A stretch of DNA of 34,356 bases from an uncultured Kiritimatiellota bacterium (GCA_934635045.1 CAKTZA010000038.1:1-34356), one strand, 5' to 3'; positions 14,277 to 22,582 are shown, counted from the stretch's first letter. Notes: generated by a model not told the origin, from the letters alone. Numbers and translations: made by a program.

Positions 14277-16202
14277 ATGAAAATGAAAACGATAGTGGCG
14301 GCGTCCCTCTGCGGTTGCCTGCTGGCGGGGTGCGTCTCCGAGTCGGTGCGGCGCGAATACGCCGAGTGGCAGAAAAGTGATGACGCGGTCGCGTCCGTGA
14401 GCGCCGGAGAATTCGAATCCAAGTACATGAACGGCTGGCGCGAACGTGCGCAAGAAAAGCGCTCAAAACGACTTGCACGCGAAGAGTACCGGCAATGGCT
14501 TAGGAGCGATGATGCTGTCAAGGATACATCCTATCAGGAGTTTCAGTCGAAGTACAAGACGGGTTGGCGTGAAAGGGCCGAGCAGAAAAAGCAGGTTCGC
14601 TTGGCGAAGGAGGCCAAGGAGCGCGAGATTGCGCGTCGGAAGGCCGCAGCCGCCGAACTGCGCCGCGAGCGCGATAGGTGGATTGCGAGAATCGCTTCCG
14701 CTTACCTGGAAGCGATTCGTGCGAAATACGAACGCGGCGACAAGTTCATTTGTCCGTTTCCGCGGTACAAGGGGAAAAGAGAATTGGGTGATTGGCAGAA
14801 ACCGGATTGGCTGAAGACGTGGACAGGGCCGCGGCTCGGACTCTCCGAGGAGGACAAGTTGGCAGGCGAGGCGCTGCTCGCCGAATTCGGGACGAAGTAC
14901 CTGCCCAACGCCTATGCGAACTACGAGAAGAGGAAAGACGCGGCGGCGGAACTGCAGCAGGTCTTCAACGAGGAGTTCCCGGAGCCGTGGGCAATCAAGG
15001 AGACGGATCCGAAGTGGAACGCATTCAACAAGGTGCTGGAGAAGTTGGCCAAGGTACGGACGGAGTTCTTCCTGTGCCACGACGAACTCTGCCACTACTG
15101 GCTGATGTTGCGGCTGGGCGTGGTGTCCGACGCGGAACTGGCGGAGGCCGATGCGCAGCCGCTGGCCGTCAGCCTCCTGCCGGAGAATGTGTTGCGCGCG
15201 AGATACGCATGGTCAAAGGCCGAGCCGATGGAAGCGAAGATCTCGGACTTCGCCGCGAAGTATGCGCCGGAATCGTCCGCCGTCTACCAGAAACTTGAGC
15301 GTGAGTTCAAGGAGTTGGACGCACTCCTGCAGGAAGTCGCCAAACAACGGCAGCAGATGGATGACGCTCGGTTTCATCGCGTGCATGCGGCGGCTGTCGC
15401 CAAGCGCAATGAACTTGCTCGTGAGATGAACGCGCTTTCACAGACTCTTCAGGCGTGGCACATGGATCACCGAACCATGGAGAAGACTTCGGAGGACGTG
15501 GCGAAATGCGACCATGCGATGGCCCTGCAGTTGAAGCCGTTTGTCGCGTCCCTCCCCGGCTACATTAAGGACAAGGGGTGCGGGCGCGTGATTCCCGCAA
15601 GCGACATGATTGCGATTCCGAGCGGAAAGTTCGTCATGACGAAGGACGACAAGAAACTTGCCGTGTCCGTGTCCGCATTCAGGATGCAGCGCACGGAAGT
15701 GACGCAGCTTCAGTGGATGATTGTGATGGGCAACAATCCTTCGGACTTTGTTGGACCTGACCGTCCGGTCGAAAACGTGTCGTGGGACGATTGCCAGGCG
15801 TTCATCAAGCGCGCCAGCGCTCTGGATGGAGTCCAATACCGTTTCCCGAAGGAAGCGGAGTGGGAGTTTGCCTGCCGCGCCGGTTCGACGGGGGAATGGG
15901 GCAAGCGCAAAAACGGCGAGGAGGGGCCGCTGGAGGTGATGGGCTGGTATGATGGGAATAGCCGAGGTGGTACGTATCCGGTTGCACTGAAAGAGCCGAA
16001 CGCATGGGGGCTTTTCGACATGCACGGCAACGTGTGGGAATGGTGCGCGGATTTGTGGCAATCGGACCGCTCCTACCGCGTGCGCCGCGGCGGCAGAGGG
16101 GGCCTCGGCGCAGACTACTGCACGGCGGGCTATCGGGGCTACAACAACCCCGACTACCGCTACTACTACCTCGGCTTCCGGCTGGCAGCCCCTGTGAAAT
16201 AA
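14277..16202 (+). CDS. Lipoprotein with C-terminal SUMF1/FGE-like domain
   Basis: About 641 residues from ATG 14277 (AAAGG 11 nt upstream; ATG 14268 is alternative). The signal peptide ends in the lipobox LLAGC, so the protein is lipid-anchored. Residues about 25-110 hold two copies of a ~50-residue repeat (EYAEWQKSDDAV...ESKYMNGWRERA and EYRQWLRSDDAV...QSKYKTGWRERA). A long charged helical region follows. The last ~200 residues are a formylglycine-generating-enzyme-like fold: IPSGKFVM, RTEVTQLQW, PVENVSWDDCQAFIKR, FPKEAEWEFACRAG, GLFDMHGNVWEWCAD and RRGGRGG. The two active-site cysteines of true FGE are not obvious, so a structural or binding role is more likely than sulfatase activation. 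Confidence 0.82.
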   Translation: MKMKTIVAASLCGCLLAGCVSESVRREYAEWQKSDDAVASVSAGEFESKYMNGWRERAQEKRSKRLAREEYRQWLRSDDAVKDTSYQEFQSKYKTGWRERAEQKKQVRLAKEAKEREIARRKAAAAELRRERDRWIARIASAYLEAIRAKYERGDKFICPFPRYKGKRELGDWQKPDWLKTWTGPRLGLSEEDKLAGEALLAEFGTKYLPNAYANYEKRKDAAAELQQVFNEEFPEPWAIKETDPKWNAFNKVLEKLAKVRTEFFLCHDELCHYWLMLRLGVVSDAELAEADAQPLAVSLLPENVLRARYAWSKAEPMEAKISDFAAKYAPESSAVYQKLEREFKELDALLQEVAKQRQQMDDARFHRVHAAAVAKRNELAREMNALSQTLQAWHMDHRTMEKTSEDVAKCDHAMALQLKPFVASLPGYIKDKGCGRVIPASDMIAIPSGKFVMTKDDKKLAVSVSAFRMQRTEVTQLQWMIVMGNNPSDFVGPDRPVENVSWDDCQAFIKRASALDGVQYRFPKEAEWEFACRAGSTGEWGKRKNGEEGPLEVMGWYDGNSRGGTYPVALKEPNAWGLFDMHGNVWEWCADLWQSDRSYRVRRGGRGGLGADYCTAGYRGYNNPDYRYYYLGFRLAAPVK

Positions 16203-16235
16203 TTCAGAGAAAGTTAAAGGTTAAGGAAAATAGTT

Positions 16236-16598
16236 ATGAAGAAGCAATCAAAGTGTGTGTTCAAGATCGTGTTTTGGTTTTTATTGATAATGGTGCTGAC
16301 ATTGCCTGTGGTTTTGGTGCTAGCCACCCCGCTTGACAATTGCTCAATAGGATTAATTCTGAACATTATTGGTGCGTTGATAACAATTTTCATTGCGTTC
16401 CCACAAACTGATCATGAAGCAATCGGAGTCCTGGTAGTTGAAGATGGAACGCCACTAGAGCATGGTATGACGGCTGGCGAGATGCGTCAGATTGGAAGGC
16501 AGAAGTGTATATGGAGCAGATGTTGCTCGATACTAGGAGTTGTTTGCTTAGTGATTGGCTTTGCGTTCCAATTGTACGCTCAAATGCCGGTTAAATAA
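16236..16598 (+). CDS. Small membrane protein, AT-rich
   Basis: A 120-residue protein. TTAAGGAAAA precedes ATG 16236. Three hydrophobic segments are visible: about 9-31 (VFKIVFWFLLIMVLTLPVV), 37-55 and 92-113. A polar loop (DHEAIGVLVVEDGTPLEHGMTAGEMRQIGR) lies between the second and third. GC and codon use are clearly lower than in neighbouring genes, suggesting recent transfer. Family not recognised. Confidence 0.65.
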   Translation: MKKQSKCVFKIVFWFLLIMVLTLPVVLVLATPLDNCSIGLILNIIGALITIFIAFPQTDHEAIGVLVVEDGTPLEHGMTAGEMRQIGRQKCIWSRCCSILGVVCLVIGFAFQLYAQMPVK

Positions 16599-16934
16599 CG
16601 ACGGAAGCACAATCGCACAGTTCCAGAGCCGCTCGGTAAAGGCCTTCGCGGCACTTGGGTGGAAGTTCGATAACTTCACGAAAGGTGGGATATCGGCCTT
16701 GATTCCGCAGAAGCGTAAGGATGATTGCGGCTACGGGAAGGTTGACATCTTTCTCAGCGGAGACGGTTGCATCGTATACGTTGGCCAATCTGCCAATGAT
16801 GATGGCGGGGACGTTGGCCAAGAAGATGGCATTTCTGAATATGCTGTATTTTGACAGTGGCGTGTTACGGACAGGCCGTATTTTGGTGGTTGAGTTGATG
16901 GACACAGAACGGCAATGTCTTTTGCTGGATGTGC
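16599..16934 (+). other. Stretch with overlapping ORFs but no recognisable gene
   Basis: Short open frames exist on both strands (for example minus strand 16591-16977), but none has a Shine-Dalgarno, an extended -10 or a family I recognise. It may be degenerate mobile or horizontally acquired sequence. Confidence 0.4.
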
Positions 16935-17033
16935 ATTCGTTCATAAAAGCGTGCAGTCTGCGCGATGATTCGTTCATAAAAGTGTAAATAGCGCACAGTT
17001 ATTCGTTAATAAAAGTGTGTGCGTGATACACGC
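16935..17033 (+). repeat. Three 33-bp iterons upstream of an ATPase gene
   Basis: ATTCGTTCATAAAAG starts at 16935 and 16968 and ATTCGTTAATAAAAG at 17001, giving an exact 33-bp period. The first 15-18 nt of each unit are conserved and the rest diverges. Three turns of the helix per unit would put a bound protein on the same face each time. The array ends about 14 bp before the extended -10 of the ATPase gene. Confidence 0.8.
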
Positions 17034-17046
17034 AACGGGCGATTTA

Positions 17047-17055
17047 TGATATAAT
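17047..17055 (+). promoter_or_regulatory. Extended -10 promoter, leaderless
   Basis: TGA directly precedes TATAAT (17050-17055). The ATG at 17062 follows after 6 nt, so transcription should start at or next to the start codon. The three iterons lie where an activator or repressor would bind. Confidence 0.75.
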
Positions 17056-17061
17056 GGCGCC

Positions 17062-18477
17062 ATGAAATCGCGGAAACCAGAAACTTTCTTGAATCGCAAG
17101 TTCATGTCCGTCCTTGAGGCGTGGATTCGGCGAAACGACCGACGGCCGCTGATCGTCAAAGGAGCCCGTCAGGTCGGCAAGACGGCTTGCATTCGGCGAT
17201 TCTCCGAAGGTCGGTTTGCCTCGGTCGTCGAGATCAATTTTGCGCTCCAACCGGAGTTCAAGGTCATCACGCAGGACGGCTATAGCGTTGCCAACATCAT
17301 TCGCAACATTTCTCTCGTCAATCCGAGCTTTCGATTTGTCGCGGGAAACACGCTGATCTTCTTTGATGAGATTCAGGACTTCCCCGAAATCGCAACGGCT
17401 TTCAAGTCTTTTGCAGAGGATGGTCGCTATGACGTCATCAGTAGCGGGTCGCTCCTCGGCATCCAGTTCAAGCGGATTGAGTCGATCAGCGTCGGCTATC
17501 AGGAAACGGAGACGATGCGCTCCATGGACTTCGAGGAGTTCCTGTGGGCACGGGGGTATGAGGCAAGGCAGTTGGATGACTTGTACGGGCGGCTTATTGA
17601 CGTGCAGCCATTCGGGTCGGTGGCCACGGAGGTCTTTGACCGTCTTTTTCTCGACTACTGCGTTCTGGGCGGCATGCCAGAGGTCGAGGCGAGCTATTTC
17701 GCCAAGGGCTCGTTCGAGGGTGTTCCGGACATTCAGCGGCGCATCGTCAACGACTATCGCGCGGATGTCCGAAAGTATGCCGAGGGGCTTGATCCGCAGC
17801 GCATCATCAGCGTCTTCGACAGCGTTCCGGCGCAGCTGGCCAAGGAGAACAAGAAGTTTCAGCTTTCAAAGGTCGAGCACGGCGCCCGCCGCAAGGACTA
17901 TTGGGGGTGCGTCGAATGGCTTCAGGACGCCGGCATCGTCACGCTCTGCAAGGCCGTGGACTTCCCCGAGCTGCCGCTGTCCGCCCACATGGACGCGTCT
18001 CGGTACAAGCTTTACATGAGTGACAGCGGTCTGCTCGTTTCACGGTTAGACGAAGAATCGCAGGAGGACGTTCGCATCCGCCGGAACCTTGGCACGTGGA
18101 AGGGCGGGCTGTTCGAGAACATTGTCGCGGAGGCGCTTGTGAAGTCGGGGGCTGAGATTGCGTATTTCAAGAAAGAGAACGCCGCCCTTGAGATGGATTT
18201 CCTGCTGCGGTCTGGAGATGACCTTGTGCCTGTCGAGGTCAAGGCCGAGAACGCCAAGGCGAAATCGCTTCGGACGCTGATCGATTCCGGTCATTACAAG
18301 GACATCCGCTGGGGCGTCAAGCTCGTGCATGGCGACGTTGGGTTCTCGCGATCCATCCTAACCCTGCCTCAGTGGAGCGCGTTCTGGCTTCGGCGACTTT
18401 TGAAGGAGCCCGGATTTAAGCGTGGCTTAGGTTCCCTGTCCGCTTCCGGCGGCGCGCGCACTAAACCGCCGATTTGA
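17062..18477 (+). CDS. AAA_14/DUF4143 ATP-binding protein
   Basis: A 471-residue protein of the widespread AAA_14 + DUF4143 family. Walker A is GARQVGKTACI (about 35-45), Walker B TLIFFDEIQDF, and sensor-like SSGSLLG follows. The C-terminal domain has the PD-(D/E)XK-like signature E-M-D-F-L-L then VPVEVKAEN. The cellular role is unknown; the family is often found in variable genomic regions. There is no Shine-Dalgarno: an extended -10 ends 6 nt before ATG. Its stop codon TGA doubles as the TG-N element of the next promoter. Confidence 0.9.
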   Translation: MKSRKPETFLNRKFMSVLEAWIRRNDRRPLIVKGARQVGKTACIRRFSEGRFASVVEINFALQPEFKVITQDGYSVANIIRNISLVNPSFRFVAGNTLIFFDEIQDFPEIATAFKSFAEDGRYDVISSGSLLGIQFKRIESISVGYQETETMRSMDFEEFLWARGYEARQLDDLYGRLIDVQPFGSVATEVFDRLFLDYCVLGGMPEVEASYFAKGSFEGVPDIQRRIVNDYRADVRKYAEGLDPQRIISVFDSVPAQLAKENKKFQLSKVEHGARRKDYWGCVEWLQDAGIVTLCKAVDFPELPLSAHMDASRYKLYMSDSGLLVSRLDEESQEDVRIRRNLGTWKGGLFENIVAEALVKSGAEIAYFKKENAALEMDFLLRSGDDLVPVEVKAENAKAKSLRTLIDSGHYKDIRWGVKLVHGDVGFSRSILTLPQWSAFWLRRLLKEPGFKRGLGSLSASGGARTKPPI

Positions 18478-18483
18478 TATAAT
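18475..18483 (+). promoter_or_regulatory. Extended -10 promoter of the oxidoreductase gene
   Basis: TGATATAAT, where TGA is also the stop codon of the preceding gene. Transcription would start near 18490, leaving a leader of about 40 nt with AAGGAAAG before ATG 18531. Confidence 0.65.
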
Positions 18484-18530
18484 ACGTGGAAGTCGATTCA
18501 GAACTGAGACAGACAAGGAAAGAACGAATC

Positions 18531-19745
18531 ATGCTGAAAGCCATCATTCTCGGTGCCGGGTATCGCGGGCGGGCCTATGCCGACTATGCGACGGAACACC
18601 CGGACCAGCTGGAGATCGTCGGCGTCGCCGACCCCGTGCAGGCCGAGGTCATCCCGGCGAAGCGGTACTGGAAGGACTGGCGCGACTGCCTCGCGGCGCG
18701 GCCCGAGGCGGACATCGTGATGGTCACGATGCCGGACAGCCTGCACCACGACCCGGCGATCATGGCGCTGGAGGCGGGCTACCACCTGCTGCTCGAAAAG
18801 CCGATTTCGCCGACGGAACAGGAGTGCCGCGAGGTCATCGACTGCGCGCTGAAGAACCGGCGGCTCGTCATCGTCGGCCACGTCCTCCGCTACACGGCCT
18901 ACTTTGCGCACATCAAGGCGCTGATCGACTCGGGCGAGCTCGGCGAGGTCGTCTCGATCGCGCATCAGGAGTCCGCCGGGTTCTGGAAGGTTGCCCACTC
19001 CTACGTGCGCGGCAACTGGGCGAACTCGAAGAAGAGCTCTCCGATCATCCTCGCGAAGTGCTCGCACGACCTCGACCTGTTCGTCTGGTGGCTCGGCGGG
19101 CGCAAGTGCAAGAAGGTGACGTCGTTCGGCTCGATCAAGCTCTTCCGCAAGGAGATGATGCCGAAGGGTGCGGCGCATCGGTGCGTGGACTGTCCGCCCG
19201 CCATCGAGAAGCGGTGCGTCTGGAGCGCGCGCAACATGTACGTCAAGCACGACGAGCTCAAGTACCTCTTCGCCGACCATTCGGACGCGGCGATGGAGAA
19301 GCTCATCGAGGAGACGGAGTACGGCAAGTGCGTCTACCAGACGGACAACGACGTGCCCGACCACCAGACCGTGACGATGGAGTTCGAGGGCGGCGCGACG
19401 GTGAGCCACGTGATGACGGGCTTCACGGCGAAGAACGTCCGCACGACCCGCATCGCCCTGACGCGCGGCGAGATCGTGGGCGACGGCGAGAACCTCGACA
19501 TCTGCCGCTTCGACGGCAACTCGGTCGAGACGGGCGTGCCGACGTGCTTCCGCCTGCCGAACAGATCGCGCCACGGCGGCGGCGACTTCAACCTCGTCTC
19601 GGAGATGATCCGCATCCTCCGGCGGAACGACCCCGAGGAGATCCGCGAGATCACGGCGGAGGCGCTGCAGAGCCACCTCATCTGCTTCGCGGCGGAACGC
19701 TCGCGCCTCGCGGGCGGGGCCATCGTCGAGCTCAACAAGGACTGA
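18531..19745 (+). CDS. Gfo/Idh/MocA-family oxidoreductase
   Basis: A 404-residue NAD(P)-dependent sugar or inositol dehydrogenase-like enzyme. The N-terminal Rossmann fold begins KAIILGAGYRGRAYADYA. EKPISPTEQE carries the conserved E-K-P, and the C-terminal domain has GELGEVVSI and K-C-S-H-D-L-D-L, with H-D at the catalytic position. An unusual cysteine cluster (C-V-D-C-x-P near residue 220 and C-V-W soon after) may bind a metal. AAGGAAAG lies 8 nt before ATG 18531. Substrate cannot be told; carbohydrate catabolism is likely. The methyltransferase gene follows 8 bp later. Confidence 0.9.
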   Translation: MLKAIILGAGYRGRAYADYATEHPDQLEIVGVADPVQAEVIPAKRYWKDWRDCLAARPEADIVMVTMPDSLHHDPAIMALEAGYHLLLEKPISPTEQECREVIDCALKNRRLVIVGHVLRYTAYFAHIKALIDSGELGEVVSIAHQESAGFWKVAHSYVRGNWANSKKSSPIILAKCSHDLDLFVWWLGGRKCKKVTSFGSIKLFRKEMMPKGAAHRCVDCPPAIEKRCVWSARNMYVKHDELKYLFADHSDAAMEKLIEETEYGKCVYQTDNDVPDHQTVTMEFEGGATVSHVMTGFTAKNVRTTRIALTRGEIVGDGENLDICRFDGNSVETGVPTCFRLPNRSRHGGGDFNLVSEMIRILRRNDPEEIREITAEALQSHLICFAAERSRLAGGAIVELNKD

Positions 19746-19753
19746 GGCGACGC

Positions 19754-20818
19754 ATGGCGAAGACGCTCTTGGTCGGCTACAAGGCCGCAGACCTCACGCC
19801 CGCGCTGCTGGAAGGCGACGTGACGTGCCACACGCTCGACGTCTACCACCGGCACGCGATCGAGAAGGTGCATCACGCGAAGGCGATCTGCTCGGCGCAC
19901 CTGCCCGAAGGCCCGTGGGACGTCGTCCGCTTCCGGACGGGCCCGAAGCTCATGAGCGGCGAGCTTGCGCTCGATTTGCTGCAGGAGTGCGCGAAACTCG
20001 TCGGTCACGCGCTCAAGCCGCCGCGATTCGTCCTCGACTACGTTGGGCGCGAGCGAGACCGCAATGACCTGCTCGACAAGGTACGCAAGGACGCGAAGCG
20101 CGAGCGGTCGTTCAAGGCCGAGTGGCCGGCGTCCGTGCCGGGCGGCCCGAAGCTGATGTTCACGAGTTATCCGGGCTGCTTCTGCCATCGTCGATTGGAC
20201 GAGGGCGGGCTGGCGCTCGCCGAGGTCGTGAGCCGGGAGATGAGGGAAGGAAGAAGGAAAAGGGAAGAAGGAAAAAGTAGGGAGGGCCGTCTCTTTTCCG
20301 CTGGGGCAGGGATTGGAGAACTGCGGCTTCTCGACATGGGCTGTGGATGCGGGCTGGTGGGGCTGCTGATTGCGACGGCGCTGACGGAAGGAAAAAGTAT
20401 GAAGGAAGAAGGAAAAAGTAAGGATTCCACACTTCTTCCTTCTTCCTTCTTCGCTCTTCCTTCCCTTGTCCTCGTCGATTCCCATGCGCGGGCGGTCGAG
20501 GCGGCGACGGAGAACGCGGCGAAGTTCGGCGTGCCGGCGGAGGTGGTCCTGTCCGACAGCGGCACGCCCGCGCGGATGGACGGCACGTTTGACGTCTTCG
20601 TCGGCAACCCACCGTATTACAGCGACTACCGCATCGCCGAGGTCTTTCTGGAGACGGCGCGGCGCGCGCTGAAGCCGGGCGGCGTCTGCTATCAGGTCGT
20701 GAAGAACGCGGCGGGGCTCGAACCCGTGCAGAGGCGTTTCTTCCCCGACGTCGAGGTCATCCGGCGCCGCAACTACGCCGTCCTGAAGTCGGTGAATGAG
20801 AATTCTCACGTCCTATAA
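19754..20818 (+). CDS. RsmC/RlmG-like class I methyltransferase
   Basis: A 354-residue SAM-dependent methyltransferase of the type that methylates guanine in rRNA or other N-nucleophiles. Motif I is LLDMGCGCGLVGLL (about 193-206), the acidic motif II is LVDSHARAV, and the catalytic motif IV is VGNPPYY (N-P-P-Y). The N-terminal half (about 1-150) resembles the degenerate MT domain of RsmC-like enzymes. Two lysine/glutamate- and serine-rich inserts (about residues 163-178 and 212-238) are coded by purine- and pyrimidine-rich repeat DNA and separate the strands around motif I. They leave the frame intact. Whether the enzyme remains active is unknown. Confidence 0.8.
   Translation: MAKTLLVGYKAADLTPALLEGDVTCHTLDVYHRHAIEKVHHAKAICSAHLPEGPWDVVRFRTGPKLMSGELALDLLQECAKLVGHALKPPRFVLDYVGRERDRNDLLDKVRKDAKRERSFKAEWPASVPGGPKLMFTSYPGCFCHRRLDEGGLALAEVVSREMREGRRKREEGKSREGRLFSAGAGIGELRLLDMGCGCGLVGLLIATALTEGKSMKEEGKSKDSTLLPSSFFALPSLVLVDSHARAVEAATENAAKFGVPAEVVLSDSGTPARMDGTFDVFVGNPPYYSDYRIAEVFLETARRALKPGGVCYQVVKNAAGLEPVQRRFFPDVEVIRRRNYAVLKSVNENSHVL
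20240..20287 (+). repeat. Purine-rich word array inside the methyltransferase gene
   Basis: Words related to GGAAGAAGGAAAAAGTA run through 48 nt, coding for a Lys/Glu/Arg-rich stretch just before motif I. The same word family occurs at 20386-20465 and at 23969-24008. Confidence 0.7.
20386..20465 (+). repeat. Inverted purine/pyrimidine arms inside the methyltransferase gene
   Basis: The left arm 20386-20424 (GGAAGGAAAAAGTA, GGAAGAAGG words) and the right arm 20428-20465 (CTTCTTCC, TTCTTCCTTC words) are complementary and form a long hairpin in frame between motifs I and II of the enzyme. Confidence 0.75.
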
Positions 20819-20912
20819 GCCGTTTGTCGGACGGGTCGGCGAAAGTCCCCTGCCGCACGAGTCGCCGGCGGCCGTGAGGCATGCGCGCGGAATGGCGCAA
20901 TACGACCCATGA
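20796..20912 (+). CDS. Possible 38-residue ORF bridging methyltransferase and glycosyltransferase
   Basis: ATG 20796 begins inside the end of the methyltransferase gene, and its TGA (20910-20912) overlaps the glycosyltransferase ATG as ATGA. It encodes a basic, proline-containing peptide starting MRILTSYKPFVGRVGE. No family recognised. The two overlaps suggest translational coupling, but it could also be chance. Confidence 0.35.
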   Translation: MRILTSYKPFVGRVGESPLPHESPAAVRHARGMAQYDP

Positions 20913-21835
20913 TCCAGGACGCATTGGACAGGAAGGTTCTGCACGTCGTTTCCGGGTTGCGCGAAGCGGACAACGGCATGGCCGTCGCGGCGCAGCTGCT
21001 GGCCGCCGACGGGCGGGCGGGCCTGGCGGAAGCACGAACGCTCTCGCGGGCGCAGATCGCGGCGGTGGACGAGGTCTGGGTGCATGGCATGTGGTCGCTG
21101 GACAAGTGGGTGGCGTGCCTGAAGGTGAAATGGGCTGGTGCGCGGCTGGTGCGCATGATGCATGGCGGCCTGAGCCCCGTCAGCCTGCGGTGGCAAGGCC
21201 GATGGAAGAAGAGGCTGGCCCGACCCCTTGAGAGGCTGCTGTTCGCCTTGGCGGATCACGTGGTCGCGACGGGGGCGTGGGAAGTGGCCTGGGCGCGGTC
21301 CTGGGGCGTGCGGCGTCCCATCGAGACGGTCGATCTCAAGCGGTGCTTTCCGGCGGCCCCTCGGAACGGGCAGAGGCAGGACGAACAGGACCGAGTTGCG
21401 CATGTGCCGCTGCGGGTGCTTTACCTTGGGCGCAGGCACCTGCTCAAGGGCGTCGCGTATCTGGAACGGGCGGTTGCCGCCTTGAATGAGGCCTGTGGGG
21501 ACGGAACGCCCGTTGTCGAGCTGCGGGTCGAATCGCATGCCACGGGTGCGGAGAAGGAAAGGGCCTGGGCGTGGTGCGATGTCCTTTGCCTGCCGACGCT
21601 TTCGGAGAACTTCGGCCTTGTGGTCGCGGAGGCGCTGGCGCGCGGAAAGCCCGTCATCACGACCGATGGCGCGCCCGCGTGGCGGGATGAGCCGCGTGCG
21701 GATGGGCACGGCGCGACACGCCTGGTCTACCTCGAAGGCTACTGTGGCGGAACGGAGGCGCAGCGCGTGCGCCTGCTTCAGGATGCGATGGCCGGCTTCT
21801 TGCCGGCGGATTCCCAGACGAGGAGGGGCGCCTGA
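20909..21835 (+). CDS. GT4-type glycosyltransferase
   Basis: A 308-residue retaining glycosyltransferase of the GT-B fold. The N-terminus KVLHVVSGLREADNGMAVAA is the acceptor-domain start seen in GT4. VLYLGRRHLLKGV begins the donor domain, and LCLPTLSENFGLVVAEALA with GKPVITTDGAPAW contains the E-x7-E pair that binds the nucleotide sugar. Shorter than the usual 350-400 residues. Likely cytoplasmic, adding a sugar to LPS core or another envelope glycan. It starts by ATGA overlap with a small ORF and ends with TGATG overlap into the SWIM gene. Confidence 0.85.
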   Translation: MIQDALDRKVLHVVSGLREADNGMAVAAQLLAADGRAGLAEARTLSRAQIAAVDEVWVHGMWSLDKWVACLKVKWAGARLVRMMHGGLSPVSLRWQGRWKKRLARPLERLLFALADHVVATGAWEVAWARSWGVRRPIETVDLKRCFPAAPRNGQRQDEQDRVAHVPLRVLYLGRRHLLKGVAYLERAVAALNEACGDGTPVVELRVESHATGAEKERAWAWCDVLCLPTLSENFGLVVAEALARGKPVITTDGAPAWRDEPRADGHGATRLVYLEGYCGGTEAQRVRLLQDAMAGFLPADSQTRRGA

Positions 21836-22425
21836 TGTCCGGCAAGAAACGCTATCCGATTCGCATTCCGCGCTTTGCCGCCGGCATCCGCGCGCAGGAG
21901 TCGCGCACGGGGTCGGGGCGCAGCTGGTGGGCGCGCGAGTGGACGCGCCGCCTGGAGACGATGGGCCTTCGGGGGCGGCTGGGGCGCGGCAAGAGCTACG
22001 CGCTGTCGGGACAGGTCGTCTCGCTGGCGCTCGCGGGGCCGCACGTCGCGGCGCAGGTTCAGGGGACGCGCCCCGATCCGTACGCCGTCACGCTCGATTT
22101 CCGCACGCCCGACGCGGCGGCGCATGCGCGTCTCGTCGCCGCGCTCCGCGCCGAACCGATGCTTGTTGCGCGGCTGTTGGCGGATGACCTGCCGAGCGAA
22201 GTCGAGGCGGCGTTCCGAGCCGAGGGCTACGACCTTTTCCCCGGCGGCAAGCTTGGGCCGGGCCGCTACGACATGACGACGGCGTGCAGCTGCCCGGACT
22301 ACGCGAACCCCTGCAAGCATACGGCGGCCGTGCTCCTGCTGCTGGGCGAGGAGGTGGCGCGGCGACCCCTGACGCTGCTGGAATTGCGCGGCATCCTGAC
22401 GGAGGAACTCTACGATGAAGATTGA
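21835..22425 (+). CDS. SWIM zinc-finger protein (N-terminal part of COG4279-like protein)
   Basis: A 196-residue protein. The N-terminus FAAGIRAQESRTGSGRSWWAREW and GRGKSYALSGQV match the SWIM-family proteins often encoded near SNF2 helicases. The zinc finger is CSCPDYANPCKH (C-x-C then C-x-H) at about residue 158. The family normally continues with a PFWRG-containing C-terminal module; here that module is a separate ORF starting at 22415. No helicase is adjacent in this window. The start ATG shares its A with the previous stop. Confidence 0.85.
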   Translation: MSGKKRYPIRIPRFAAGIRAQESRTGSGRSWWAREWTRRLETMGLRGRLGRGKSYALSGQVVSLALAGPHVAAQVQGTRPDPYAVTLDFRTPDAAAHARLVAALRAEPMLVARLLADDLPSEVEAAFRAEGYDLFPGGKLGPGRYDMTTACSCPDYANPCKHTAAVLLLLGEEVARRPLTLLELRGILTEELYDED

Positions 22426-22549
22426 AACGCCGATCCTCAAGCGCCTTGGACCCGTGCCGTTCTGGCGGGGCACGGGCAAGTGCCTCGACGAGCTTGAGCG
22501 CATCTACAAGAAGGCGATTTCCGCCGCGAAGGCCCGCTTGGGGCAGTGA
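22415..22549 (+). CDS. Split C-terminal module of the SWIM protein (LGPVPFWRG)
   Basis: A 44-residue ORF starting MKIETPILKRLGPVPFWRG, with start codon 11 nt inside the SWIM gene in another frame. From memory, SWIM proteins of the COG4279 type carry a Gly-Pro-x-Pro-Phe-Trp-Arg-Gly segment followed by a helix near their C-terminus; this ORF is just that piece (FWRGTGKCLDELERIYKKA). GGAGGAAC lies upstream at 22401, 6 nt before the ATG, so it can be translated independently. It is either a naturally split gene or a frameshift, genuine or from sequencing. Confidence 0.65.
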   Translation: MKIETPILKRLGPVPFWRGTGKCLDELERIYKKAISAAKARLGQ

Positions 22550-22582
22550 GGCCCGCGCCCTGCGGACTGTGCGCGGCAAAAA

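Noticed and set aside
16591..16977. 128-codon minus-strand ORF
   Set aside because: Overlaps equally open plus-strand frames, has no promoter or ribosome site, and no recognised family.
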